NCBI RefSeq assembly: GCF_014635585.1 | Contig: NZ_BMDC01000005.1 | Span: 25,097-89,096, forward strand | DNA: 64,000 nt | Reading direction: 5' to 3' | DNA from: Rothia aerolata | GTDB taxonomy: Bacteria; Actinomycetota; Actinomycetes; Actinomycetales; Micrococcaceae | Notes under the pieces: model-generated | Databases searched by the model: none | Told to the model about the DNA's origin: nothing | What the model saw: only the letters and a program-made list of their open reading frames with translations | Program-made: the position numbers and the translations under genes | Shown: piece by piece, positions 1 through 7,862 of the stretch | How positions within the stretch are numbered: position 1 is the stretch's first letter | How the letters are laid out: every line of letters starts with the position of its first letter

Positions 1-2
1 CC

Positions 3-620
3 GGCGAAGAAGTCTACGTTATTCCCCAGACCGAAGCCGAAGGTGTGGTCTGGCCCGGTTGGAACACCCAGGATCCAGAGGTTCTCTCCCGGCTCGACCA
101 GGGGGTAACCTTCACCCTGGATAAGGTAGAAGGCCCCGGCCAGTTCAGTCTCTACCTGGAAAACGGCAACTTCTCGGAGCCTGAGGTGCTCTGGTCTTCT
201 GATAAGTCTGAAAAGCAGGATATTTTCGTAGAGCCCAACACCCACACCCACGCCAACTGGGTTTTCACCGAGCCGGGCGCCTACTTTCTCACCGTAACGG
301 TTCACGCTGACCTCGCCGATGGCAGCCACGTTACCGATACCGAACGTCTCCAGTTTGCCGTGGGCGATTCTGTCTCTGCCGACCAGGTTTTTGAGCAGGC
401 AGCGGCGAAGGGGCCGGTAGATTCTGCCGGTTCGGCGGGTGCTGAGGACGACGCCGCGGCAGCTTCCGATGCGGACGCTGCGGCTTCTGAAGGCGGGCTT
501 TCGGCTACTACTCTTGCAGTTTTGATTGCTCTGGCTCTTCTGGTGCTGGCCGCCCTGGGCTTCCTGCTGCTTCGCCGCGGCCGATCGGCTCGCTCCCAGG
601 CTGAAAGCGAGCTGAAGTGA
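3..620 (+). CDS. 3' end of surface-anchored repeat protein (choice-of-anchor M type)
   Basis: The reading frame is open to the left edge of the window, so this is the C-terminal part of a longer protein. The visible part has a beta-rich extracellular region (WPGWNTQDPEV, then THTHANWVFTEPG), an acidic Ala/Asp linker, one hydrophobic segment of about 25 residues near the end and a basic tail (LLLRRGRSARSQ). This is the layout of actinobacterial wall-repeat proteins that accompany 'anchored repeat-type' ABC transporters. The next gene overlaps its stop by 4 nt and encodes the ATPase of such a transporter, which supports the call. It is probably an envelope-exposed accessory or binding protein for that transporter, with an unknown substrate. 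No LPxTG-like signal is visible, so anchoring is probably by the membrane segment. Confidence 0.7.
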   Translation, partial: GEEVYVIPQTEAEGVVWPGWNTQDPEVLSRLDQGVTFTLDKVEGPGQFSLYLENGNFSEPEVLWSSDKSEKQDIFVEPNTHTHANWVFTEPGAYFLTVTVHADLADGSHVTDTERLQFAVGDSVSADQVFEQAAAKGPVDSAGSAGAEDDAAAASDADAAASEGGLSATTLAVLIALALLVLAALGFLLLRRGRSARSQAESELK

Positions 621-1378
621 GTCAGCCCTCCCCCCTCCTCAAGCTACAGGCGGTCGATGCTGGCTACCCCGGCCGCAGTGTACTCAGCGGAGTAAATTTC
701 ACCCTTGAAGCCGGAGAATTCGCCGGACTAATCGGTGCCAACGGGGCGGGTAAAACCACCCTCTTTCGCACCGTGCTCGGCCTTATCAAACCCCTGAGCG
801 GTGAGGTTACCATCGCGGGAAAACCTCCCAAAACAGTGCGGTCTGGAATCGGCTACGTGCCCCAGAAACACCTCTTCGCCTGGGATTTTCCCATCACCAT
901 TGCTGAGACCGTGATGACAGGGCGCACCCACCTCATGGGCATGTGGCGCAGAGCCGGGAAAGAAGACTGGAAACAGGTTTTCACGGCCCTAGAACGGGTG
1001 GGACTCACCGACCTGCGCAACCGACCAATTGCCGAGCTCTCGGGTGGGCAGAGGCAGCGCGTCTTGCTGGCCCGGGCCCTTTCCACCGCGCCGTCCTTAC
1101 TACTGCTCGACGAACCTTTTACCGGCGTAGACGCCCCCACCCAAACGATGCTCATCGAACTCTATCGGTCGCTGGTGGCTGAGGGTATGACCATACTGAT
1201 GTCCACGCACGATATGTACTCAGCGGCAACCTCCTGTTCGCGCATTATCGGCCTGCGGGGCGGGGTTGACCTTGATGCCCCGGCAGATCACTTCTCGGTG
1301 GAGGCCCTGCACCGCTGGCTTCTGGGGGCTGACCTGGCTGCACCTGCGAACCTAGCTAGCTGCGAGGTATCCGCATGA
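617..1378 (+). CDS. ABC transporter ATP-binding protein, anchored-repeat type
   Basis: A 253-residue nucleotide-binding subunit. Walker A (GANGAGKTT) is at about residues 40-48, the signature LSGGQRQR at about 140, Walker B LLLLDEP at about 160, and the H-loop STHD near 195, so it should hydrolyse ATP. It resembles the ATPases of zinc/manganese (ZnuC/MntB-like) importers, the family to which the anchored-repeat ABC transporters belong. It overlaps the upstream surface-protein gene and the downstream permease gene by 4 nt each, which suggests translational coupling in one operon. The transported substrate is not evident. A metal ion is the family-based guess. Confidence 0.88.
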   Translation: MSQPSPLLKLQAVDAGYPGRSVLSGVNFTLEAGEFAGLIGANGAGKTTLFRTVLGLIKPLSGEVTIAGKPPKTVRSGIGYVPQKHLFAWDFPITIAETVMTGRTHLMGMWRRAGKEDWKQVFTALERVGLTDLRNRPIAELSGGQRQRVLLARALSTAPSLLLLDEPFTGVDAPTQTMLIELYRSLVAEGMTILMSTHDMYSAATSCSRIIGLRGGVDLDAPADHFSVEALHRWLLGADLAAPANLASCEVSA

Positions 1379-2229
1379 TTACCCCGCTGGATTTTATCGC
1401 TGACCTCTTCAACCCCAATCTGAGCTTTCTTCCGCGAGCGCTGGCGGCGGTGGTGATCTCTTCGATTGTCACCGGGGTGGTGGGCTGCCACGTGGTCATG
1501 CGGGGCATGGTCTTTATTGGCGACGCCGTGGCGCATTCTGTCTTTCCGGGCCTAGCCGTTGCCTTTGTGCTGGGAAGCAACCTGCTGGTGGGCGGGCTGG
1601 TTGCCGGTGTTCTTACCGCAATTTTGGTGGCTATCTTCTCGCAGAACCAGAAACTCCGCGAAGATTCCGTGATCGGCATATTTTTTGCTGGTGCCTTTGC
1701 CCTGGGTATCGTGGTGATTTCCCTTTCCCCCGGTTACTCGGGGTCAGTGCAGGACTTTCTCTTTGGCTCCATTGTGGGAATCTCCGGTGGAGACGTGCTG
1801 ATTTCCGCCTGCGTGGCACTGGGGATTCTGGGGGTACTGGGACTTTTTCACCGGCATATTGTCACCGTTTCCCTCGACCGGGAAAGCGCCCGGGCCGCCG
1901 GGCTGCCGGTGCTCTGGATTGATATTGCCCTCTACGTTCTGGTGACCGTCTCGGTGGTTATTTCACTCAAAACCCTGGGCAACGTGCTGGTGCTGGCTCT
2001 GATTGTGATTCCGCCGTCTGCGGCACGCCTGGCCTGCTCCCGGCTAGGACCCATGATGGTTTTTGCCCCTCTTTTTGGCTGCCTGTCTTCTACCCTGGGG
2101 CTCTACTTCTCCTGGGCCTTTAATCTGCCGGTGGGCGGCACAATCGTACTGACCATGATTACCGGCTTCTTGCTGACCACCTTGGTGCGGCCGGTAGCGG
2201 GTCTAAAGATGAGATTCCGGGCGGCATAA
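1375..2229 (+). CDS. ABC transporter permease, anchored-repeat (ZnuB-like) type
   Basis: A 284-residue integral membrane protein with about eight hydrophobic segments. It has features of the ABC-3 (ZnuB/MntC-like) permeases, for example the early GDAVAHSVFPGLA region and the LVLALIVIPPSAARL region near the C-terminus. It completes a three-gene operon with the ATPase (4-nt overlap) and the surface repeat protein. No periplasmic solute-binding protein is visible in the window, but the operon continues upstream of the window edge. The gene ends just before a long hairpin shared with the convergent drug exporter. Confidence 0.88.
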   Translation: MITPLDFIADLFNPNLSFLPRALAAVVISSIVTGVVGCHVVMRGMVFIGDAVAHSVFPGLAVAFVLGSNLLVGGLVAGVLTAILVAIFSQNQKLREDSVIGIFFAGAFALGIVVISLSPGYSGSVQDFLFGSIVGISGGDVLISACVALGILGVLGLFHRHIVTVSLDRESARAAGLPVLWIDIALYVLVTVSVVISLKTLGNVLVLALIVIPPSAARLACSRLGPMMVFAPLFGCLSSTLGLYFSWAFNLPVGGTIVLTMITGFLLTTLVRPVAGLKMRFRAA

Positions 2230-2234
2230 GTTCT

Positions 2235-2295
2235 CCCTGGGGTTAGTGCCGTTTCCCTGTGGAAAATTGCCAGGGAAACGGCGCTAACCCCAGGG
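2235..2295. terminator. 25-bp-stem hairpin between convergent genes
   Basis: The arms at 2235-2259 and 2271-2295 pair over 25 bp with a single G-T mismatch and an 11-nt loop. The hairpin sits between the stop of the ABC permease and the stop of the convergent MFS gene, so it probably serves both as a bidirectional terminator. The T-tract is weak. Confidence 0.75.
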
Positions 2296-2311
2296 AAAAC
2301 CCGCGGGGAAA

Positions 2312-3889
2312 CTAGTGTTCAGCGGGCTCCGCATGGGGGTCAGCCCCGCGGAGCATCAAAAATGCCATGCCAGCTGTTGCAAGCATCAGCACAGCGCTAA
2401 TGGCTGCGGTGATCACAACGCCCGAATCGAAAGCGTGGGCGGCGGCGTCCAGCAGAGAAGCACCCAGGGAGCCGCCCACTTCCTCAGCCACCCGGGTGGC
2501 CCCGCCCAGGGTCTCGCTTGCCGAGTAAGCCTGGGCTTCGCTGAGCCCAGTAGGCAAAGCAATGGAGGCGCTGTAGGCAGCGGTGAGAATACCACCCAGA
2601 ACGGCGGTGCCCATCACGGCCCCGGTCTCATAGGAGGTTTCAGAAATCGCCGAGGCTGCCCCCGCTTTTTCGGGCTTCACAGAAGAGAGCATGAGGTCGT
2701 TGGAGAGAGTCTCCGACATGCCTACGCCCAATCCCAAAATCAGGAAGGCAACCATGAGTACCGCGTTAGATTCTCCGCCGAGCACCACAACCAAGCCGTA
2801 GGCAAGAGCATTCAGCAACATGCCGCCTGCCACCAGGTAGGCGGGATGAATCTTAGGTACCAGGCGCACCACCAGCAGACCGGCCACCATGGTCACCAGG
2901 GTGCCCGGAACCAAGAAGAGCCCAGCCTCCATAGCGCTCATACCCGAGACCAGCTGCAGGTGCTGGGAGACAAAATAAATGAAACCGACCATGGACATCA
3001 TGGCAAGCAGGTTTGCTGAAATTGCGCCGGTAAAGACCTTATTGGTGAAGAGGCGAACGTCCAGCATAGGGGTCTCCCTGCCCAGCTGACGGCGCACAAA
3101 GAAGTAGCCCAGCACCAGCCCCAGCAGAGCAGAAATAAAGAAAGCGACATCGAGGCCCTCTTTAGCCACGTGCTTGATTGCAAAGGTCAGCGAGGTCATT
3201 GCAACCATCACCAGGCCAATTGAAACCGGGTCAACGGGGCCGGGACTAGGGTCTTTAGATTCAGGAATCAGAAAGGGCGCCAGCAGCAGAAAAGGAATCA
3301 GCACGGGAACCGCCATCATAAAAACCGCGCCCCAGCTGAAGTGCTCCAAGATAAAGCCGCCCACCACGGGGCCAAGCGCCGCACCGGAGCCGAAACCCGC
3401 CGCCCAAATCGCCAGCGCGGTGCGGCGTTCATTGGGGTTGAGGAATATATTGCGAATTAGGGAGAGGGTGGAGGGCATGAGCATAGCGCCGAAAAAGCCC
3501 AGGCCAGCGCGCGCGACGATCAGCCATTCAGCGGACGGCGCGAAGGCGGCCAGCGCTGAAACGGCGGCAAAGCCGGTGGAGCCGATTATCAGCAGTTTTT
3601 TGCGGCCAATGCGGTCGCCGATAGAGCCCATGGGCACTAGCAGCCCCGCCAGAACCAGCGAGTAGGCGTCGATAATCCAGAGTTGCTGAAGGCCGGTGGG
3701 TTCTAGCGCCTGCGCAATTTTAGGAATCGCGAAAGAAAGCACCGTGTTATCGATGGAGACCAGAAGCACGGGGAGCATCAAGACCGCCAGCGCGCTCCAG
3801 CGTTGGCGGGGTGTGGTTTTTGCCTGGCCGGTATAGCGAACCGGATCAGGGTTGGGATTGACCACCGGTATGGGTGCTGTCAGCGGCAT
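2312..3889 (-). CDS. MFS drug exporter, DHA2 (14-TM) family
   Basis: A 525-residue major facilitator transporter. Hydrophobicity fits 14 membrane segments. The early motif SIDNTVLSFAIP and the loop motif GSIGDRIGRKKLL are typical of DHA2 drug:H+ antiporters (QacA, LfrA, SmvA group). The start is preceded by a GGGGGAG ribosome site. A TetR-family regulator is encoded divergently from the adjoining 97-bp intergenic region, which carries two copies of an operator-like sequence. This is the classic layout of a drug-inducible efflux pump and its repressor. Likely substrates are lipophilic cations or biocides, by family only. Confidence 0.88.
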   Translation of the reverse strand: MPLTAPIPVVNPNPDPVRYTGQAKTTPRQRWSALAVLMLPVLLVSIDNTVLSFAIPKIAQALEPTGLQQLWIIDAYSLVLAGLLVPMGSIGDRIGRKKLLIIGSTGFAAVSALAAFAPSAEWLIVARAGLGFFGAMLMPSTLSLIRNIFLNPNERRTALAIWAAGFGSGAALGPVVGGFILEHFSWGAVFMMAVPVLIPFLLLAPFLIPESKDPSPGPVDPVSIGLVMVAMTSLTFAIKHVAKEGLDVAFFISALLGLVLGYFFVRRQLGRETPMLDVRLFTNKVFTGAISANLLAMMSMVGFIYFVSQHLQLVSGMSAMEAGLFLVPGTLVTMVAGLLVVRLVPKIHPAYLVAGGMLLNALAYGLVVVLGGESNAVLMVAFLILGLGVGMSETLSNDLMLSSVKPEKAGAASAISETSYETGAVMGTAVLGGILTAAYSASIALPTGLSEAQAYSASETLGGATRVAEEVGGSLGASLLDAAAHAFDSGVVITAAISAVLMLATAGMAFLMLRGADPHAEPAEH

Positions 3890-3909
3890 GTTCTCCCCCG
3901 TTTCTTAAC

Positions 3910-3957
3910 TGTACCAACTAGACGGTTTACCTCAGGTTACTGTACCAACTGGACGGT
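3910..3957. promoter_or_regulatory. Two direct copies of a TetR-type operator
   Basis: The 17-mer TGTACCAACTAGACGGT at 3910-3926 recurs at 3941-3957 with one change (TGTACCAACTGGACGGT), start-to-start spacing 31 bp, about three helical turns. Each copy has a partial dyad of the form ACCnnCTAGnnGGT. The sites lie between the divergent DHA2 exporter and TetR genes and are the likely binding sites of that TetR protein. Confidence 0.7.
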
Positions 3958-3985
3958 CAAGTGGCAATGCATTAGATTTGTGACC

Positions 3986-4504
3986 ATGAGCGCGAAAGAG
4001 AAAATTCTTCAGGCCTACGAGTCAATCCTCATCAACGAGGGAGAAAAAGCAGCCACCATGGACTCCGTGGCACGCGCCGCCGGGGTCTCCAAGGGCGGTT
4101 TGCTCTACCACTTCCCTTCCAAAGAGGCTATGGCGGCGGGGGTGGTTGAGCGCTTCACCGCTCTTGCCCAGCAGGATTTAGAGCTCATGCAAAACTCAGC
4201 AGAGGGTGCTAGCACCTACTACATCAACGTTTCCTTTTACGAGGATTCCGACTTTGACCGCTCCATCGTGGCAGTTTCCCGCCTGGCGCAGGAGTCTAAC
4301 CGGGCGGCGTCCGCAGCGCTAAAGGAGTCGCAGGACGCCGTAACCCGGCTGATCGAGCAAGAGGTGGGGGACTCCGCCACGGCTCGCGCTATTGTTCTTC
4401 TGGCAGACGGCATGTACTACAACGCGGCGTTTATGGGTACCGAGGGGCAGGCAGAAAACGATCGAGAAATCCTGCTGGCAGCGGTGAAAAAGCTGAGGGG
4501 ATAG
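3986..4504 (+). CDS. TetR/AcrR family repressor, probably of the adjacent exporter
   Basis: A 172-residue protein. The N-terminal helix-turn-helix is clear: KILQAYESILINEGE, then TMDSVARAAGVSKGGLLYHF with the usual SKGGLYYHF-like recognition helix. A divergent C-terminal ligand domain follows. I chose ATG 3986 because the longer open frame upstream runs through the operator region and the exporter start, and because TetR proteins begin shortly before this helix. A GTG at 3980 is an alternative. By family it should bind DNA as a dimer and release it on drug binding. Confidence 0.85.
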   Translation: MSAKEKILQAYESILINEGEKAATMDSVARAAGVSKGGLLYHFPSKEAMAAGVVERFTALAQQDLELMQNSAEGASTYYINVSFYEDSDFDRSIVAVSRLAQESNRAASAALKESQDAVTRLIEQEVGDSATARAIVLLADGMYYNAAFMGTEGQAENDREILLAAVKKLRG

Positions 4505-4521
4505 CACCTGCACCAAGAAGT

Positions 4522-5997
4522 TTAGGTTCCGCAGAAACTTCTAAAGAAACGGGACTGCTCGGGGGCAGATTCTAGGTCTTCACAACCGGGCTTATGTTTA
4601 TAGGGTTCTCGAATCGCCGAGAGGAGCCGCTCTAGGGGTTCTTGGTCGCCGGCTTCCACGGCGCGAAGGGCGGCGTCGAGGGCAAGATTGCGGGGAATAT
4701 AGACGGGGTTGGCTTGCTCCATAAGCTCCCGCGCAGCCTGTTCGGAAGTTCCGGTCTCGGCCCGCAAGCGCAACAGCTCAGCCCACCACTCTTTCAGCAG
4801 ACCGGAATGAGAACTCATCTGCCCGAGCGCCTCAGGCAGCTCAATCCCTTCTTCGTTCTCTGCCAGCACCCTGAAGAACCCCGTGAAGTCCAGCGAGTCC
4901 ACCTCAAGCAGGTCAAAGGTTTTCTCTACTAGGGCATATACCTCAGCGAGAATATCCGCAGGGGCACCCTGCACGTCCAAGCCGAATTTGCGCGCAAAAA
5001 CCCGGGCGGCGGCGTCCTGATAAAAATCTTCAAACCCTTCAAGCACAAAAGTTGCGCGGTCAATCGCGCGATTCGGGTCTTCGTCGATAAGGTCCAGCAG
5101 CACCTCGGCAAAACGGGTGAGGTTCCAGCGAGTTACCGCCGGCTGGTTCTTGAACCGGTAGCGGCCCTGCCGGTCAATAGACGAATAGACAGCATCCCGC
5201 GAGAAAGCATCGATAAAAGCGCAGGGACCAAAGTCGATTGCCTCACCCGAAATCGCCACGTTATCGGTGTTGAGTACCCCGTGCACAAAGCCCAGACCGC
5301 TCCAGGCAGCCACGAGTTCCGCCTGACTTTTTACCACCGCCTGCAGAAACTCCAAGGCGGGGTTCTCTGCATTTTTCACCTCGGGATAGTGGCGGTTGAG
5401 CGCGTATTCCACCAGGTCAGACCGAGTTTTTGGCTCGCACTGCATGGCGGCGAACTGAAAGGTCCCCACCCTGATATGCGATGCCGCCACCCGCACCAAA
5501 ATACCGGCGGGCTCCGGCAGGGGCGAACGACGCCGCACGGTTTCACCTGTCTCAATCACCGCGAGCGCGCGACTGGTCGGCAGACCCAGAGCGTGCAGGG
5601 ATTCACCGATGACCGCCTCCCGCCAGACAGCCGAAAGGGGCGCCTTGCCGTCTGAGCCGGGTCTGGAGAACATGGTGGTGCCGCTACCCTTGAGGTGCAG
5701 GTCTTTACCAGCCAGCTCGCCGACTAAATGAGCTCGGCCATCCCCGAGCACCGGGGAGAGCTGGCCAAATTGAAAGCCCGAATAGGCAAGGGCGTAGGTG
5801 TTTGATTCGGGGCCCGCTTGGCCGGTAAGCCACTGTAGACCCGCCGGGGTTTTGAGGAAGTCGGCGTCGAGGCCGAGTTCACGGGCCAGGGGCTCGTTGA
5901 CCCAGGTGACTTTAGAGCCAGCGGGGATATCAGGTTCTGCCGCGAAGGCGAGCTCCCCGAAGGCTGTGGCGTAAGTGTGTTCAAGGGTGGGTGCCAT
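4522..5997 (-). CDS. selO: Protein adenylyltransferase SelO (YdiU/UPF0061 family)
   Basis: A 491-residue pseudokinase-fold protein of the SelO family, which transfers AMP from ATP to protein side chains and is linked to redox stress. Recognisable blocks are ALAYSGFQFGQLSPVLGDGR, KGSGTTMFSRPGSDGKA, WREAVIGESLHALG, VRVAASHIRVGTFQF and HGVLNTDNVAISGEAIDFGP, the last carrying the family's metal-binding Asn/Asp residues. The protein ends FRSFCGT, keeping the near-C-terminal Cys that is selenocysteine in animal SelO and forms a disulfide in the E. coli enzyme. It is convergent with the TetR gene (17 nt between stops). Its start lies 15 nt downstream of the mazF-like remnant in the same direction. 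Confidence 0.92.
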   Translation of the reverse strand: MAPTLEHTYATAFGELAFAAEPDIPAGSKVTWVNEPLARELGLDADFLKTPAGLQWLTGQAGPESNTYALAYSGFQFGQLSPVLGDGRAHLVGELAGKDLHLKGSGTTMFSRPGSDGKAPLSAVWREAVIGESLHALGLPTSRALAVIETGETVRRRSPLPEPAGILVRVAASHIRVGTFQFAAMQCEPKTRSDLVEYALNRHYPEVKNAENPALEFLQAVVKSQAELVAAWSGLGFVHGVLNTDNVAISGEAIDFGPCAFIDAFSRDAVYSSIDRQGRYRFKNQPAVTRWNLTRFAEVLLDLIDEDPNRAIDRATFVLEGFEDFYQDAAARVFARKFGLDVQGAPADILAEVYALVEKTFDLLEVDSLDFTGFFRVLAENEEGIELPEALGQMSSHSGLLKEWWAELLRLRAETGTSEQAARELMEQANPVYIPRNLALDAALRAVEAGDQEPLERLLSAIREPYKHKPGCEDLESAPEQSRFFRSFCGT

Positions 5998-6012
5998 AGA
6001 ACCAGTCTAAAT

Positions 6013-6270
6013 CTAGAGAGCAAGGTGCAGCTTCAGCGCGTAGTCAATCTGCCACATGGTTCGAGAGCTCAAAGTACCCAGGTAGTCGCCCAAACGATTC
6101 ACTGACACCGTGCGAATCTGTTCCGCCCGTGCCTTAGATTCTTTGCCCAGTCCACTTTCATGAGCTGGTAATAACACCTGAAATGGTGCAACAAACCTAA
6201 CGTTACTTGTTATCGGCAGAACGGTGACAGTTCCTCTCAAAGACTCTGCAACTATAGCTACAGGCTCTCG
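6013..6270 (-). pseudogene. MazF/PemK-family toxin remnant lacking its N-terminus
   Basis: The C-terminal 80 or so residues read like MazF: a VTVLPITSNV strand, then a segment ending AEQIRTVSVNRLG, then LGTLSSRTMWQIDYALKLHLAL. The segment that normally begins MazF (the RGEVWWVDLxP strand and the Arg of the active site) is missing. In its place the frame runs upstream into the composite hairpin repeat at 6300-6468. No MazE-like antitoxin gene is visible. I read it as a toxin gene beheaded by insertion or recombination of the repeat. The open frame extends to 6375, but residues encoded beyond about 6270 look like repeat-derived noise. Confidence 0.65.
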
Positions 6271-6299
6271 GTACATGTAAACACCGGCAAATCTTCTAA

Positions 6300-6468
6300 G
6301 GTACAAGTGTGGTCCCCGGGTACAAGACAATACTTGTACCCGGGGACCACGCTTGTACCCTAGATAGCCCGGCAAGAAGAAACTTGTACCTTGTCCCCAC
6401 CAAGTTTTCCCGAGTGGCCATTTTTATACCGAAAATCAGCCAAAAACGGTCTAAAAATGGCCACTCGG
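6300..6468. repeat. Composite palindromic repeat, copy 1 (GGTACAAG element)
   Basis: It has two parts. A 27-bp stem at 6300-6326 / 6333-6359 (one G-T mismatch, loop ACAATA) is built from the 8-mer GGTACAAG. A second stem at 6410-6431 / 6447-6468 starts CCGAGTGGCCA. The same two-part unit recurs at 14202-14369, and the second part alone recurs at 42892-42951. It sits in the gap between the mazF-like remnant and the DJ-1 gene. It has no coding capacity and looks like a MITE or REP-like element. Confidence 0.8.
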
Positions 6469-6608
6469 CAGGGGGGAGGGAGCCAGCAAGGCGCCTCTCC
6501 GCGCTCAGTGAACCTGACGCAGTGCCCTTTTCATAAACCCACCTGTGCTGAAATGATAGGGAAGGTAGAAATAATCAGCACACTGCCCATTGGCAGAAAG
6601 GAAAGACA

Positions 6609-7145
6609 ATGACTGATCTGACCGGTAAGAAGGTTCTCGCGCTAGCAAGCCAGGGCGTGGAGCAGATTGAGTTCACCTCGCCCCGCGAGGCTCTGGAAAA
6701 GGCCGGCGCTGAGGTAACCTTGGCCTCCCCCGACGGCAAGGAGTTCCAGGGCATGGAGAGCGACTGGGAGAAGAAGGATTTCTTCACCCCCGACCTGAAG
6801 GTGGCAGAGGCCAAGGCCGACGATTACGATGCCCTCCTGCTGCCCGGCGGCACCCTCAACGCAGATGCTATGCGTCTTGATGAGGACGCCCGCGCCCTCG
6901 TTCGCGAGTTCCTGGCAGCTGAGAAGCCCGTTGCCGCTATCTGCCACGCCCCCTGGCTGCTCATTGACGCCGGCGTGGCCGAGGGCCGCAAGCTGACTTC
7001 TTTCACCTCGGTGGTTCCCGACCTTAAGAATGCCGGCGCCAACTGGGTTGATGAAGAGGTTGTGGTAGATGGTTCCCTGATTACCAGCCGCAACCCCAAC
7101 GACCTCGAGGCTTTCAACGCCGCTATCATTGAGAAGCTGGCATAA
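6609..7145 (+). CDS. DJ-1/PfpI family protein (YhbO-like)
   Basis: A 178-residue single-domain protein of the class I glutamine-amidotransferase-like fold. The nucleophile elbow is AAICHAPWLL (Cys at about residue 115), with an upstream conserved acidic residue in the SPREALEKAG region. The C-terminal ITSRNPNDLEAF motif is typical of the PfpI/YhbO group. Such proteins act in stress protection, as glyoxalase/deglycase-type enzymes or peptidases, and the exact activity is debated. A good AAAGGAAAG ribosome site precedes the ATG. The next gene in the same direction follows after a long hairpin element. Confidence 0.88.
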   Translation: MTDLTGKKVLALASQGVEQIEFTSPREALEKAGAEVTLASPDGKEFQGMESDWEKKDFFTPDLKVAEAKADDYDALLLPGGTLNADAMRLDEDARALVREFLAAEKPVAAICHAPWLLIDAGVAEGRKLTSFTSVVPDLKNAGANWVDEEVVVDGSLITSRNPNDLEAFNAAIIEKLA

Positions 7146-7163
7146 GTTTTATTCGGTTTCCCT

Positions 7164-7271
7164 GCCTCATGCGCAGGCGCCCGCTAACTGACCCTCTCGC
7201 GGCTCGCGCGGACGCTCGCACGCGATTCACGCCAGCCCCAGCCAGTTAGCGGGTCCGCCTGCGCATAAGGC
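7164..7271. repeat. Loop-conserved long hairpin element, copy A
   Basis: The arms at 7164-7190 and 7243-7271 pair over about 27 bp with a 2-nt bulge and enclose a GC-rich loop of about 52 nt. The loop edge AACTG...CCAGTT and the GGGGCTGGCGT segment (seen on the minus strand) are shared with the elements at 9537, 55034 and 59870, whereas the stem sequence is not. Confidence 0.72.
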
Positions 7272-7314
7272 CAGTAGGGCTTTCGAATAAACTTTTTAGA
7301 GAAAGAAGAATTAC

Positions 7315-7635
7315 ATGATTTTTATTGTTGTGAAGTACCAGGTCAAAGACGGCAAGCGCGATGAGTTCCTGGTTGCCACCCGCGAGTTCACCGAGGCTAC
7401 CCGCGCGGAGCCCGGCAACAAGTGGTTCGAGTGGTCGCTGAGCGTTGAGGACCCCAACGAGGTTGTGCTGGTTGAGGCGTTTGAGGACGACGCCGCCGCG
7501 GCTCACGTGAATTCCGAGCACTTTGCGAAGGGCCTGGAGGCTATGAGGCCCTGGCTGACGGCAACCCCTAAGATTATTTCCCGCACCATTGAGGGCCAGG
7601 ACTGGGATCGGATGGGCGAGCTCCAGGTTGATTAG
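7315..7635 (+). CDS. Putative quinol monooxygenase (ABM domain)
   Basis: A 106-residue antibiotic-biosynthesis-monooxygenase (YgiN-like) domain protein beginning MIFIVVKYQVKDGKRDEF, with the typical later segments WSLSVEDPNEVVLVEAFED and AHVNSEHF. Members are small dimeric ferredoxin-like-fold proteins, some of which oxidise quinols or bind haem. The substrate cannot be inferred. It follows the DJ-1 gene in the same direction, separated by hairpin A, and is followed by a T-rich terminator. Confidence 0.85.
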   Translation: MIFIVVKYQVKDGKRDEFLVATREFTEATRAEPGNKWFEWSLSVEDPNEVVLVEAFEDDAAAAHVNSEHFAKGLEAMRPWLTATPKIISRTIEGQDWDRMGELQVD

Positions 7636-7671
7636 CGCGAAGCGCACATCAACTCGGAGCGAGCCCGAGTA

Positions 7672-7742
7672 AAGGATGCCGCCCCACCGCGAAGAGAGCT
7701 ACAGAGTGCTCGAGAAGCGGAAGGGGTGGCGTCCTTATTTTT
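7672..7742 (+). terminator. Rho-independent terminator after ABM monooxygenase
   Basis: Arms AAGGATGCCGCCCC (7672-7685) and GGGGTGGCGTCCTT (7723-7736) pair with two G-T wobbles and are followed by ATTTTTAT. Confidence 0.65.
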
Positions 7743-7862
7743 ATGGCGGGCGGGAGTGGCGGGGGTTTGCGCAAAACCTCCCCGCGGGGCGTCTTTTTTC
7801 ACTAGAATGGGAGAGCTGCTTTAATTTTTTTTGACCGGAACTAGTTGCAGGAGTTTTATTTG

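Noticed and set aside
2315..3019. Long plus-strand frame opposite the DHA2 exporter
   Set aside because: Composition (His/Gln/Gly-rich) is typical of the antisense of a membrane protein gene. The exporter is clear.
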